A DNA stretch of 64,000 nucleotides from DASQFQ01 sp963811595. GTDB lineage: Bacteria > Actinomycetota > Thermoleophilia > Solirubrobacterales > Solirubrobacteraceae. A program made the position numbers and the translations under genes. Where the stretch lies: contig CAWERW010000016.1 of assembly GCA_963811595.1 (NCBI GenBank), forward strand, positions 124,001 to 188,000. Direction: 5' to 3'. Shown one piece after another: positions 34,175-43,157 of the stretch (position 1 is the stretch's first letter; each line of letters begins with the position of its first letter). The notes under the pieces are model-generated. The model did not search any database. It was not told the origin of the DNA and saw nothing but the letters and a program-made list of their open reading frames with translations.

Positions 34175-35701
34175 ATGGAGGAGAGGACCGAGATCACCGG
34201 GGACACCCCGATCGTCGAGCTGCGCGAGGCCGCCAAGTCGTACGGCGCCGTGCGCGCGCTGCGCGACGGCAACCTGACGCTTCGCCCCGGCGAGGTGCGC
34301 GCCCTGATCGGCGAGAACGGCGCCGGCAAGTCGACGCTCGTCAAGGTGCTCGGCGGCGTCGTGCGGCGCGACGCGGGCGTCATGCTCGTCGACGGCGCGG
34401 AGGTCGACTTCCACTCCCCCCACGCCGCGCGCGACGCGGGCATCGCGGTCATCTACCAGGAGCCGACGCTGTTCCCCGACCTCAGCGTCGCGGAGAACGT
34501 CGTCATGGGCTACCACCCGCTGCGCGGCCTCAAGCGGATCGACCGCAGCGCCATGCACCGCGACGTGAAGGGCCTGCTCGACCGGCTCGGGGTCCGCCTC
34601 GACCCCGAGCGCCCCGTGCGCGGCCTCTCGATCGCCGACCAGCAGATCGTCGAGATCGCCAAGGCGCTCAGCTTCGACGCGCGGATGCTGGTCATGGACG
34701 AGCCGACCGCCGCGCTCTCGGGCCCGGAGGTCGAGCGACTGTTCTCGGTCGTGCGCACGCTGCGCGAGGCGGGCGCCGCGGTGCTGTTCATCTCGCACCG
34801 CCTCGACGAGGTGACGACGATCTGCGACACCGTCACCGTCATGCGCGACGGCGCCGTCGTGCACGACGCGCGGACCGCCGACATGACCACCGACGACATG
34901 GTCCGCCGCATGGTCGGGCGCGACCTCAGCGCGCTCTTCCCGAAGCAGGACACCGACGTCGGCGAGACCGTCCTGAAGGTCGAGCGGCTCACCCGCGAGG
35001 GCGTCTTCTTCGACGTCTCGTTCGAGGTCCGCGCCGGCGAGATCGTCGCGCTGGCCGGGCTCGTCGGCGCCGGTCGCAGCGAGGTGGCGCGGGCGATCTT
35101 CGGCATCGACAAGCCCGACGCGGGCCACGCCGAGATCGCGGGCAGGCGGCTGCCGGGCGGCCGGCCGCTCGCCGCCATGCGCGCCGGCATCGGCTTCGTG
35201 CCCGAGGACCGCCGCCAGCAGGGGCTGGTCATGGACCTGTCGATCGCGCGCAACACGTCGCTCACGCGCCTGCGCGCGCTCGCGCGGCTGGGGCTGATCC
35301 GCAGCAGCGACGAGACGTCGCTCGCCGAGGAGTGGGCGGCGCGGCTGCAGCTGAAGTTCCACCGGCTGAGCGACAGCGTCGGCACGCTCTCGGGCGGCAA
35401 CCAGCAGAAGGTCGTGCTCGGCAAGTGGCTCGCCACCGGCCCGAAGCTGCTGATCGTCGACGAGCCCACGCGCGGCATCGACGTCGGCACGAAGGCCGAG
35501 GTCCACCGGCTGATGAGCGAGCTGGCCGGCGAGGGCGTCGCCGTGCTGATGATCTCGAGCGAGCTGCCCGAGGTGCTCGGCATGGCCGACCGCGTGCTCG
35601 TCATGCACGAGGGCCGCCTCACCGGCGAGCTGTCGCGCGCGGAGGCCGACGAGGAGAGCGTGATCCGGCTGGCGACCGCGACCGCGGAGGCCGCCGCGTG
35701 A
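34175..35701 (+). CDS. Sugar ABC importer, double ATPase subunit (RbsA/RhaT-type)
   Basis: 508 residues with two ABC domains. First: Walker A GENGAGKSTLVKVLGG, signature RGLSIADQQIVEIAKAL, Walker B MLVMDEPTAALS. Second: degenerate Walker A GLVGAGRSEVARAIFG, signature LSGGNQQKVVLGKWLA, Walker B LLIVDEPTRGIDVG. Energises uptake with the two permeases that follow. ATG 34175 is chosen over an upstream TTG because that TTG is the -35 box. Stop overlaps the next start (GTGA). Confidence 0.93.
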   Translation: MEERTEITGDTPIVELREAAKSYGAVRALRDGNLTLRPGEVRALIGENGAGKSTLVKVLGGVVRRDAGVMLVDGAEVDFHSPHAARDAGIAVIYQEPTLFPDLSVAENVVMGYHPLRGLKRIDRSAMHRDVKGLLDRLGVRLDPERPVRGLSIADQQIVEIAKALSFDARMLVMDEPTAALSGPEVERLFSVVRTLREAGAAVLFISHRLDEVTTICDTVTVMRDGAVVHDARTADMTTDDMVRRMVGRDLSALFPKQDTDVGETVLKVERLTREGVFFDVSFEVRAGEIVALAGLVGAGRSEVARAIFGIDKPDAGHAEIAGRRLPGGRPLAAMRAGIGFVPEDRRQQGLVMDLSIARNTSLTRLRALARLGLIRSSDETSLAEEWAARLQLKFHRLSDSVGTLSGGNQQKVVLGKWLATGPKLLIVDEPTRGIDVGTKAEVHRLMSELAGEGVAVLMISSELPEVLGMADRVLVMHEGRLTGELSRAEADEESVIRLATATAEAAA

Positions 35702-36729
35702 GCGTCGCCACCGCCCCGCTCGAGGGCGAGCGCGCCCGCCGGCTGACCGAGCGCGTCTTCCGCATCCGCGAGCTCGGCATCGTCGTCGCGCTCGCGCTGC
35801 TGATCGCGGTCACCGCGATCCTCGAGCCGCGCTTCATCGAGACCGCCTCGCTGCGCAACCTGGCGCTCAACGCGTCGATCTTCGCGATCCTCGCAGTCGG
35901 CCAGACGCTCGTGATCATCACGCGCAACGTCGACCTGTCGGTCGGCTCCGTCGTCGGGCTGAGCGCGTTCATGGCCGGCGACCTGCTGTCGAGCAGCCCC
36001 GGCACCCCGCTCGTGATCGTGTTCGTGCTCGGAATGGCGCTGGGCGGCGCCTGCGGCCTGCTCAACGGCGTGCTCACCACCTGGGGCCAGGTCCCGGCGC
36101 TCGTGGTCACGCTGGGCACGCTGTACGCGTTCCGCGGCCTCGCGTTCCTGTGGACCGACGGGCGCCAGGTCAACGCCGAGACGCTGCCCGACCCGTTCCT
36201 GAACATCGGCACCGGGACGATCCTCGGCGTCCCCTACCTCGTGCTGATCGCGCTCGTGGTCGTGCTCGTCGTCGGGCAGTGGCTGCGCGACTTCCGCGCC
36301 GGCCGCGAGCTCTACGCGATCGGCTCGAACCCCGAGGGGGCGCGGCTCGCCGGCGTGCGCTCGGACCGCCGCGTGCTGACCGCGTTCGGGCTGGCCGGCG
36401 CGCTCGCCGGCCTCGGCGGCGTGCTCTTCACCGCGCGCTTCGCCACCGTCGACGCGACCGCCGCCACCGGCTACGAGCTGACCGTGATCGCCGCGGCCGT
36501 GGTCGGCGGCGTCGCGATCTTCGGCGGCACCGGCAGCGTCTACGGCGCCGCGCTGGGCGCGCTGCTGCTCGGCACGATCACGAGCTCGCTGATCGTGCTG
36601 CGCGTCGAGGCGTTCTGGCAGCAGGCCGCGATCGGCGCGCTGCTGCTGCTCGCGATCGCGTTCGACCGGCTGCTCGCCGTCCGCATCGAGGCCGCCCTGC
36701 GGCGGAGGAGCGCGCGCCGTGCAGGCTGA
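35698..36729 (+). CDS. Sugar ABC importer permease 1
   Basis: 343 residues, about ten membrane segments. RbsC-like motifs: ILAVGQTLVIITRNVDLSVGS (about 75-95), GLLNGVLTTWGQVPALVVTLGTL and GVAIFGGTGSVYGAALGALLLG near the C-terminus. GTG 35698 overlaps the ATPase stop by 4 bp. Forms the channel with permease 2 (36719-37768). Confidence 0.92.
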   Translation: MSVATAPLEGERARRLTERVFRIRELGIVVALALLIAVTAILEPRFIETASLRNLALNASIFAILAVGQTLVIITRNVDLSVGSVVGLSAFMAGDLLSSSPGTPLVIVFVLGMALGGACGLLNGVLTTWGQVPALVVTLGTLYAFRGLAFLWTDGRQVNAETLPDPFLNIGTGTILGVPYLVLIALVVVLVVGQWLRDFRAGRELYAIGSNPEGARLAGVRSDRRVLTAFGLAGALAGLGGVLFTARFATVDATAATGYELTVIAAAVVGGVAIFGGTGSVYGAALGALLLGTITSSLIVLRVEAFWQQAAIGALLLLAIAFDRLLAVRIEAALRRRSARRAG

Positions 36730-37768
36730 GTCGGCCGCCCCCGCCCCGCCGCAGACGGCGCCCACGCCGGCCGCCGAGCGCCTGCGCGCGCTCGCGGGCC
36801 GCTGGGAGACGCTGCTCGTCGGCCTCATCCTCGTCACCTGCGTCGCCGGCCAGAGCCTGTCGTCGGAGTTCCTGACCACCGACTCCTTCACCACGGGGTC
36901 GCTCGACTTCTCCGAGGTCGCGCTGATGGCGCTGCCGCTCGTGCTCGTGATCGTCGCGGCGGAGATCGACCTGTCGGTCGCGTCGGTGCTCGCGTTCGCG
37001 AGCGCGCTGACCGCGTCCCTGTGGAACAGCGGCCTGCCGATCGAGTTCATCATCCCGATCTGCCTCGTGGCCGGCGCGCTGTGCGGCGCGTTCAACGGCG
37101 TGCTCGTGACGCGCCTCGGGCTGCCGTCGCTGGCGGTGACGATCGGCACGCTGGCGCTGTTCCGCGGGCTCGCCTACGTCGTCATCGGCGACGAGTCGGT
37201 CACCGACTTCCCCGCCACGTGGACGGACCGCGCGTTCGGCAACTTCGCCGGCACGTTCATCCCGAACACCGTCGTGCTGTTCGCGCTCCTCGCCGTCGCG
37301 TTCGCGGTGCTGCTGCACGCGACGCCGTTCGGGCGCTCCGTCTACGCGATCGGCGCCAACGAGGAGGCGGCCTACTTCGCGGGCCTGCGGGTCAAGCGGA
37401 TCAAGCTGATCCTGTTCGTGCTGTCGGGCACCGTGGCGGCGCTCGCGGGCATCGTGATCTCGCTGCGCAACTCGACGGCGGCCGCCAACGTCGGCCAGAG
37501 CTTCGAGCTGACCGCGATCACCGCGGTGCTGCTCGGCGGCGTCTCGATCTTCGGCGGGCGCGGCACGATCGTCGGGGTCGTGCTCGCGCTGTTCCTGCTC
37601 GGCGCCATCCAGAAGGCGCTGCTGCTCTCAGAGTCGATCTCGTCCTACTGGATCCAGATCGTCACCGGCACGCTGCTCGTCGGCTCCGTGCTCGGTCCCA
37701 ACGTCGTCCGCCGCGTCAAGGAGACGCGACGGCGCAGGTCACACCAACATCCCGAGGAGGGTCCCTAG
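36719..37768 (+). CDS. Sugar ABC importer permease 2
   Basis: 349 residues. A Pro/Ala-rich head (1-25) precedes about ten membrane segments with LVIVAAEIDLSVASVLAFAS, GAFNGVLVTRLGLPSLAVTIGTL and GGVSIFGGRGTIVGVVLALFLLG. Overlaps the first permease by 11 bases. Separate permease genes in tandem are the rule for rhamnose (RhaP/RhaQ) importers. Confidence 0.92.
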   Translation: MQAESAAPAPPQTAPTPAAERLRALAGRWETLLVGLILVTCVAGQSLSSEFLTTDSFTTGSLDFSEVALMALPLVLVIVAAEIDLSVASVLAFASALTASLWNSGLPIEFIIPICLVAGALCGAFNGVLVTRLGLPSLAVTIGTLALFRGLAYVVIGDESVTDFPATWTDRAFGNFAGTFIPNTVVLFALLAVAFAVLLHATPFGRSVYAIGANEEAAYFAGLRVKRIKLILFVLSGTVAALAGIVISLRNSTAAANVGQSFELTAITAVLLGGVSIFGGRGTIVGVVLALFLLGAIQKALLLSESISSYWIQIVTGTLLVGSVLGPNVVRRVKETRRRRSHQHPEEGP

Positions 37769-37770
37769 TC

Positions 37771-38853
37771 ATGTCCGCACGTTCGCGCTCGCTGCGCGTG
37801 CTGTTCGCCGTGCTCGCCCTGCTGGCGTCCACGCTCATCCTCGCCGCCTGCGGCGAGACCCAGGACGACGAGAGCTCGTCGAGCAGCTCGTCGTCGGAGT
37901 CGAGCGGCGCGGCGAAGCCCGACGCCGAGATCCCGAAGGGCCTCAAGACGGTCTCGATCCCGAAGCAGCTCGGCAACCCCTATGAGGAGTTCGAGCACTC
38001 CGGCGTCGACGAGGCGCTCAAGGAGCTCGGCGGCTCGAACCGCATCTCCGGCCCGACCGACGCCGGCGCGTCGACCCAGATCCCGATCATCAACTCCGCC
38101 GTGCAGCAGAAGCCGGACGCGATCATCATCGCCGGCAACGACCCCAACGCCGTCGCCCCGGCCCTCAAGCAGGCCGCCCAGAAGGACGTGAAGATCGTCG
38201 GGATGGACTCCGACGTCGCGCCGGACGCGCGCAGCGTGTTCATCAACCAGGTCACGACCGCGCTCGTCGGCAAGAACCAGGTCGAGTCGATCGCCAGGCA
38301 GATCGGCAACAAGGGCGAGATCGCGATCCTCTCGGCGACCGCCAACGCCACGAACCAGAACGCCTGGATCGAGGTGATGAAGGAGACGCTGAAGGACCCG
38401 AAGTACAAGGACATCAAGCTCGTGAAGACCGCCTACGGCGACGACGACGACCAGAAGTCCTTCCAGGAGACGCAGGGCCTGATCCAGGCGTATCCGAACC
38501 TCAAGGGCATCATCTCGCCGACCACGGTCGGCGTCGCGGCCGCCGCCCGCTACCTGTCAACCTCGCCCCAGAAGGGCAAGGTCAAGCTGACCGGGCTCGG
38601 CTTCCCCAACCAGATGCGCAAGTTCGTCAAGGACGGGACGGTGGAGGAGTTCCAGCTGTGGGTCCCCAAGGACGTCGGCTACCTCGCGGGCCAGGCCGCC
38701 GCGGCGCTCGTCGCCGGGCGCATCACCGGCAAGGAGGGCGAGAAGTTCACGGCCGGACGGCTCGGCGAGTACACGATCGGGAAGAACGGCGAGATCGTGC
38801 TCGGCCCGCTGACGACGTTCAAGCAGGACAACATCGACGACTTCGACTTCTGA
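37771..38853 (+). CDS. Rhamnose/pentose ABC transporter substrate-binding lipoprotein
   Basis: 360 residues. Lipoprotein signal with lipobox ILAAC, lipidated C27, then a Ser-rich spacer (DESSSSSSSSESSG). The periplasmic-binding fold includes ISGPTDAGASTQIPIINSAV, IIIAGNDPNAVAPALKQA and VGMDSDVAPDARSVFINQV, as in RhaS-type binding proteins. Two bases after the permease stop, with GAGGAGGG upstream. Captures sugar outside the cell for the importer. Confidence 0.92.
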   Translation: MSARSRSLRVLFAVLALLASTLILAACGETQDDESSSSSSSSESSGAAKPDAEIPKGLKTVSIPKQLGNPYEEFEHSGVDEALKELGGSNRISGPTDAGASTQIPIINSAVQQKPDAIIIAGNDPNAVAPALKQAAQKDVKIVGMDSDVAPDARSVFINQVTTALVGKNQVESIARQIGNKGEIAILSATANATNQNAWIEVMKETLKDPKYKDIKLVKTAYGDDDDQKSFQETQGLIQAYPNLKGIISPTTVGVAAAARYLSTSPQKGKVKLTGLGFPNQMRKFVKDGTVEEFQLWVPKDVGYLAGQAAAALVAGRITGKEGEKFTAGRLGEYTIGKNGEIVLGPLTTFKQDNIDDFDF

Positions 38854-38860
38854 GTCGGCG

Positions 38861-40279
38861 ATGACGGCGGTCGGCGTCTTCGGCATCGGACTGGCGGCCT
38901 ACTGGCCGCAGTTCGAGGGGCTCAAGGAGCGCATCGAGGGCTACCAGCGGCGCGTGGAGGAACGCGTCGGCGAGCTCGGCGGCGAGGTCATCTCCGCCGG
39001 GCTCGTGGACTCCGAGCAGGCCGCGCGCGAGGCGGGCGACCGCTTCGCGCAGGCCCAGGTCGACCTCGTGCTCTGCCATGCCGTGACGTACGCGACCTCG
39101 AGCACGGTGCTCCCGGTCGTGCAGGCCGCCAAGGCGCCGGTCGTGCTGCTCGGGCTGCAGCCGGCCGGCAGCCTCGACTACGCGAACACGGGCACGGGCG
39201 AGTGGCTGGCGAACTGCGCCGCCTGCTGCGTGCCCGAGCTCGCGGGAGCGTTCACCCGCGCGCGCATCCCCTACGACACCGTCGCGGGGACGATCGACGG
39301 CGACGAGCGCGCGTGGGCCAAGATCGCCGCCTGGGTGCGTGCCGCGGGCGTGGCGCGCGAGCTGCGACGCGCGCGGATCGGCTTCCTCGGACACGTCTAT
39401 CCGGGGATGCTCGACATGTACGCCGACTTCACGATGGTCCACGCGCAGGTCGGCGCGCACGTCGAGGTGCTGGAGATCGACGACCTCGGGGTCCGGACGG
39501 CGCAGGCGAGCGACGAGGAAGTCGCGGCCAAGGAGGCCGAGATCCGCGCGATGTTCGCGTTCGCCGACCCGTCCGACGACCCGATCGCCGGGCCGATCGA
39601 GGACGACCAGCTCGACTGGTCGGCGCGCGTGGCGGTCGGGCTCGACAAGCTCGCCGCTGACTTCGAGCTCGACGCGCTGACCTACTACTACCGCGGCGCG
39701 GACGGCAACGAGGCGGAGCGGCTCGGCGCCGGGGTGATCGTCGGCAACTCGCTGCTGACCGCGCGCGGGATCCCGACCGCGGGCGAGGGCGACCTCAAGA
39801 CCAACCTCGCGCAGCTGATCCTCGACCGGCTCGGCGCCGGCGGCTCCTACACCGAGTACTACGCGCTCGACTTCGACGAGGAGTTCGTCCTGATGGGCCA
39901 CGACGGCCCCGGCCACGTCGCGATCGCGCAGGAGCAGCCGACGCTGCGCGCGCTCCAGCTCTACCACGGCAAGCGCGGCGCCGGCCTGAGCGTCGAGTTC
40001 AAGGTCCGCTACGGCCCGGTGACGATCGTCGGCTGCACCCAGACGGCCGACGGGCGGCTGAAGCTGCTGGTGGCCGAGGGCGAGTCGATCCCCGGCGAGA
40101 CGTTCCGGATCGGCAACACCAACAGCCGCCTGCGCTTCGCCCATCCGCCCGCGGAGTTCTTCGAGCGCTGGTGCGAGCAGGGCCCGACCCACCACGTCGC
40201 GCTCGGCGTCGGCCACGTGGCCGGCGAGGTGCGCCGCGTCGCCTCGATCCTCGGCCTCGAGTACGCGGAGGTGAGCTGA
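38861..40279 (+). CDS. L-fucose/L-arabinose isomerase-family protein
   Basis: 472 residues. The N-terminus VGVFGIGLAAYWPQFEGLKER resembles AraA/FucI-type proteins. Other segments include LVLCHAVTYATSSTVLPV, GFLGHVYPGMLDMYADF, PTAGEGDLKTNLAQLIL and MGHDGPGHVAIAQEQ, consistent with the Mn-site region (Glu, Asp, His). It would interconvert an aldose and a ketose. A dedicated rhamnose isomerase is also present (42015-43157), so this one may handle a different sugar or the other anomer/epimer. Eight bases after the binding-protein gene, clearly in the operon. Confidence 0.8.
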   Translation: MTAVGVFGIGLAAYWPQFEGLKERIEGYQRRVEERVGELGGEVISAGLVDSEQAAREAGDRFAQAQVDLVLCHAVTYATSSTVLPVVQAAKAPVVLLGLQPAGSLDYANTGTGEWLANCAACCVPELAGAFTRARIPYDTVAGTIDGDERAWAKIAAWVRAAGVARELRRARIGFLGHVYPGMLDMYADFTMVHAQVGAHVEVLEIDDLGVRTAQASDEEVAAKEAEIRAMFAFADPSDDPIAGPIEDDQLDWSARVAVGLDKLAADFELDALTYYYRGADGNEAERLGAGVIVGNSLLTARGIPTAGEGDLKTNLAQLILDRLGAGGSYTEYYALDFDEEFVLMGHDGPGHVAIAQEQPTLRALQLYHGKRGAGLSVEFKVRYGPVTIVGCTQTADGRLKLLVAEGESIPGETFRIGNTNSRLRFAHPPAEFFERWCEQGPTHHVALGVGHVAGEVRRVASILGLEYAEVS

Positions 40280-40280
40280 C

Positions 40281-40589
40281 GTGGAGCGCGTCTGCTTCCT
40301 GCTGCGCGTCCGCCCCGAGCGGCTCGAGGAGTACAAGGCGCGCCACCGCGAGGTGTGGCCGGAGATGCTGGAGGCGCTGCGCGAGTCCGGCTGGCGCAAC
40401 TACTCGCTGTTCCTCGGCGAGGACGGGCTGCTGGTCGGCTACGTCGAGACCGACGACTTCGAGGCGGCGCAGCGGGCGATGGCCGCCACCGAGGTCAACG
40501 ACCGCTGGCAGCGCGAGATGGCCGAGTTCTTCGGCGAGCGCGCCGACGCGGGGCTCGTGCGTCTCGAGGAGGTCTTCCACCTTGCCTGA
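40281..40589 (+). CDS. rhaM: L-rhamnose mutarotase
   Basis: 102 residues, the family's normal length. VCFLLRVRPERLEEYKARH, VWPEMLEALRESGWRNYSLF and LLVGYVETDDFEAAQRAMA carry the conserved Tyr and His/Trp of RhaM-type mutarotases. Interconverts alpha and beta L-rhamnose before isomerisation. GTG 40281, one base after the previous stop. Confidence 0.93.
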   Translation: MERVCFLLRVRPERLEEYKARHREVWPEMLEALRESGWRNYSLFLGEDGLLVGYVETDDFEAAQRAMAATEVNDRWQREMAEFFGERADAGLVRLEEVFHLA

Positions 40590-42018
40590 CTACGCGGCCG
40601 TCGACCTCGGCGCCACCAGCGGCCGCGTGCTGACCGGCCGGCTGGACTCCGGACGCGTCGAGCTGAGCGAGGCGCATCGCTTCGAGAACCGCCCGGTCCG
40701 GCTCCCCGACGGCCTGCGCTGGAACCTCCTGCACCTGTTCACCGAGTGCCTCGAGGGCCTGCGCCGCGCCGGCGCGGTCGACGGCATCGGCGTCGACACC
40801 TGGGGCGTCGACTACGCGCTGCTCGACGCCGAGCAGCGGGTGCTCGGCCTGCCCTTCCACTACCGCGACGACCGCACCGAGGGCATGGTGGAGCGCGCCT
40901 TCGAGCGCCTGCCCGCGGAGCGCCTGTACGCCGCGACCGGGATCCAGACGATGCCGATCAACACCGTCTTCCAGCTGCTGGCCGACGAGGGCTCGGCCGC
41001 GCTCGACAGCGCGCAGCGGATCGCGCTCGTCCCCGACCTGCTGGCGCTGTGGCTGTGCGGCGAGCTCGCCAACGAGCGCACGAACGCGTCGACCACCGGG
41101 CTGCTCGACGCGCGCAGCGGCGAGTGGGCGGGCGAGGCGATCGCCGAGCTCGGGCTGCCGGAGCGCCTGTTCGGGCCGCTGGTCGAGCCGGGCACGACGC
41201 TCGGGCCTCTGCTCGCGCACCACGACCTCGGCGACCCGGCGGTCTACGCGGTGGCGAGCCACGACACCGCGTCGGCGTTCGCCGCCGCGGGCGCCGACGA
41301 GCACGCCGCGATCCTGTCGAGCGGCACGTGGTCGCTGCTCGGCCTCGAGCTGCCCGACCCCGTGCTGAGCGCCGCCGCGCGCGAGGCCAACCTCACCAAC
41401 GAGCGCGGGATCGACGGCACGACGCGGCTGCTCAAGAACGTGATGGGGCTGTGGCTGCTCGAGGAGAGCCGCAAGGCCTGGGACGACCCGCCCTACGACG
41501 AGCTGCACCGGCTCGCCGAGGCCGAGACCGGTGAGGTCCCGCTGTTCGACCCCGACGACGAGGCGCTGCTGCGCCCCGGCGACATGACGCAGCGGATCGC
41601 CGCCGCCTGCGAGGCGGCCGGCCAGAGCGCCCCGCGCGAGCCCGGCGCGGTCGTGCGCAGCATCCTCGTCTCGCTCGCCTGCAAGTACCGCTGGACGCTC
41701 GAGCGGCTCGAGGCCGTCAGCGGCCGCGAGGTCCACCGCATCCATGTCGTCGGCGGCGGCGTGCGCAACGCGCTGCTGTGCCGGCTGACCGCCGACCTGT
41801 GCGGCCGCGAGGTGCTGGCCGGGCCGGTCGAGGCGACCGCGCTGGGCAACGTGCTCGTGCAGGCGCGCGCCGCCGGCGAGCTCGGCTCGCGGGCCGAGCT
41901 GCGCGAGGCCGCCGCGGCGTCCGCCCACCCGGTCGTCTACGAGCCGTCCGGCGACGACGAGACCTACCAACGCTTCCTGGCCGTGACCGGCCTGCCGATC
42001 GAGGAGAGGACACCGTGA
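40582..42018 (+). CDS. rhaB: Rhamnulokinase
   Basis: 478 residues, FGGY kinase. The N-terminal AAVDLGATSGRVLTGRL is the rhamnulokinase form of the phosphate loop, with GIGVDTWGVDYALLD, HYRDDRTEGMVE, SHDTASAFAAAGADEHAAI and the C-terminal IHVVGGGVRNALLCRLTA. Phosphorylates L-rhamnulose at C1. TTG 40582 overlaps the mutarotase end by 8 bp and follows GAGGAGGT. Stop overlaps the next gene (GTGA). Confidence 0.93.
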   Translation: MPDYAAVDLGATSGRVLTGRLDSGRVELSEAHRFENRPVRLPDGLRWNLLHLFTECLEGLRRAGAVDGIGVDTWGVDYALLDAEQRVLGLPFHYRDDRTEGMVERAFERLPAERLYAATGIQTMPINTVFQLLADEGSAALDSAQRIALVPDLLALWLCGELANERTNASTTGLLDARSGEWAGEAIAELGLPERLFGPLVEPGTTLGPLLAHHDLGDPAVYAVASHDTASAFAAAGADEHAAILSSGTWSLLGLELPDPVLSAAAREANLTNERGIDGTTRLLKNVMGLWLLEESRKAWDDPPYDELHRLAEAETGEVPLFDPDDEALLRPGDMTQRIAAACEAAGQSAPREPGAVVRSILVSLACKYRWTLERLEAVSGREVHRIHVVGGGVRNALLCRLTADLCGREVLAGPVEATALGNVLVQARAAGELGSRAELREAAAASAHPVVYEPSGDDETYQRFLAVTGLPIEERTP

Positions 42019-43157
42019 CCGACGTCGAGGCCCGCCTGCGCGAGCTTGTGATCGAGACCCCGTCGTGGGGCTACGGCGACTCCGGCACCCGGTTCGGCAC
42101 CTTCCCCCAGCCGGGCCGCCCGCGCGACGTGTTCGAGAAGGTCGACGATGCCGCCGAGGTCCACCGCCTCACGGGCACCGCCGGGGCCGTCGCGTTCCAC
42201 TTCCCGTGGGACACCGTCGACGACTACGGCGCGCTGCGCGCGTACGTCGAGGACCGCGGGCTGCGGGTCGGCGCCGTCAACCCGAACCTGTTCCAGGACC
42301 CCGACTACAAGCTCGGATCGGTGACCCACCCCGAGGCGCGCGTGCGCGAGAAGGCGCTCGCGCACCTCGTCGAGTGCCTCGGGATCGCCGACGCGCTCGG
42401 CTCGACCGCGCAGTCGCTGTGGCTCGCCGACGGCACCAACTACCCGGGCCAGGACGACCTGCGCGAGCGCCGGCGGCGCCTGCACGAGTCGCTGTCGGCG
42501 CTCTACGCCGAGCTGCCCGACGAACAGGAGCTGCTCGTCGAGTACAAGCTGTTCGAGCCCGCCTTCTACGCCACCGACCTCGCGGACTGGGGCTCCGCCC
42601 TGGTCACCTGCCAGAAGCTCGGCGAGCGCGCGAAGGTGCTCGTCGACCTCGGCCACCACGCCCAGGGCGTGAACATCGAGCAGATCGTCGCCACGCTCGA
42701 CGCCGAGGGGCGGCTCGGCGGCTTCCACTTCAACAACCGCAAGTACGCCGACGACGACCTGATCGTCGGCTCGGTCAACCCGTTCGAGCTGTTCCTCATC
42801 TTCTTCGAGCTGGATGCGGACCCCACCCACCCGCTGCCGCGGCTCACGATCGACCAGGCGCACAACGTCGAGCCGAAGGTCGAGGCGATGGTGCTGTCCG
42901 TCGTCAACCTCCAGGAGGCCTACGCGAAGGCGCTGCTCGTCGACCGCGAGAAGCTGCGCGCCTGCCAGCAGGCGGGCGACGTGCTCGGCGGCCACGAGGC
43001 GCTGCTCGAGGCCTACCGCACCGATGTCCGCCCCATCTGCGCGCGCGCTCGCGCCGCCCTCGGCGCCGCCGAGGATCCGGTCGCCGAGCTGCGCGCCTCC
43101 GGCTACGCCGAGCGCGTCGCCAGCGAACGCCAGACCCGACAGGAGATCCACCGATGA
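42015..43157 (+). CDS. rhaI: L-rhamnose isomerase (RhaI type)
   Basis: 380 residues, a TIM-barrel isomerase of the shorter RhaI group: FGTFPQPGRPRDVFEKVDDA, AVNPNLFQDPDYKLGS, LLVEYKLFEPAFYATDL (metal Glu), VLVDLGHHAQGVNIEQIVA (Asp/His metal site) and GGFHFNNRKYADDDL. Converts L-rhamnose to L-rhamnulose with Mn/Co. GTG 42015 overlaps the kinase stop and its own stop overlaps the aldolase start (ATGA). Confidence 0.93.
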   Translation: MTDVEARLRELVIETPSWGYGDSGTRFGTFPQPGRPRDVFEKVDDAAEVHRLTGTAGAVAFHFPWDTVDDYGALRAYVEDRGLRVGAVNPNLFQDPDYKLGSVTHPEARVREKALAHLVECLGIADALGSTAQSLWLADGTNYPGQDDLRERRRRLHESLSALYAELPDEQELLVEYKLFEPAFYATDLADWGSALVTCQKLGERAKVLVDLGHHAQGVNIEQIVATLDAEGRLGGFHFNNRKYADDDLIVGSVNPFELFLIFFELDADPTHPLPRLTIDQAHNVEPKVEAMVLSVVNLQEAYAKALLVDREKLRACQQAGDVLGGHEALLEAYRTDVRPICARARAALGAAEDPVAELRASGYAERVASERQTRQEIHR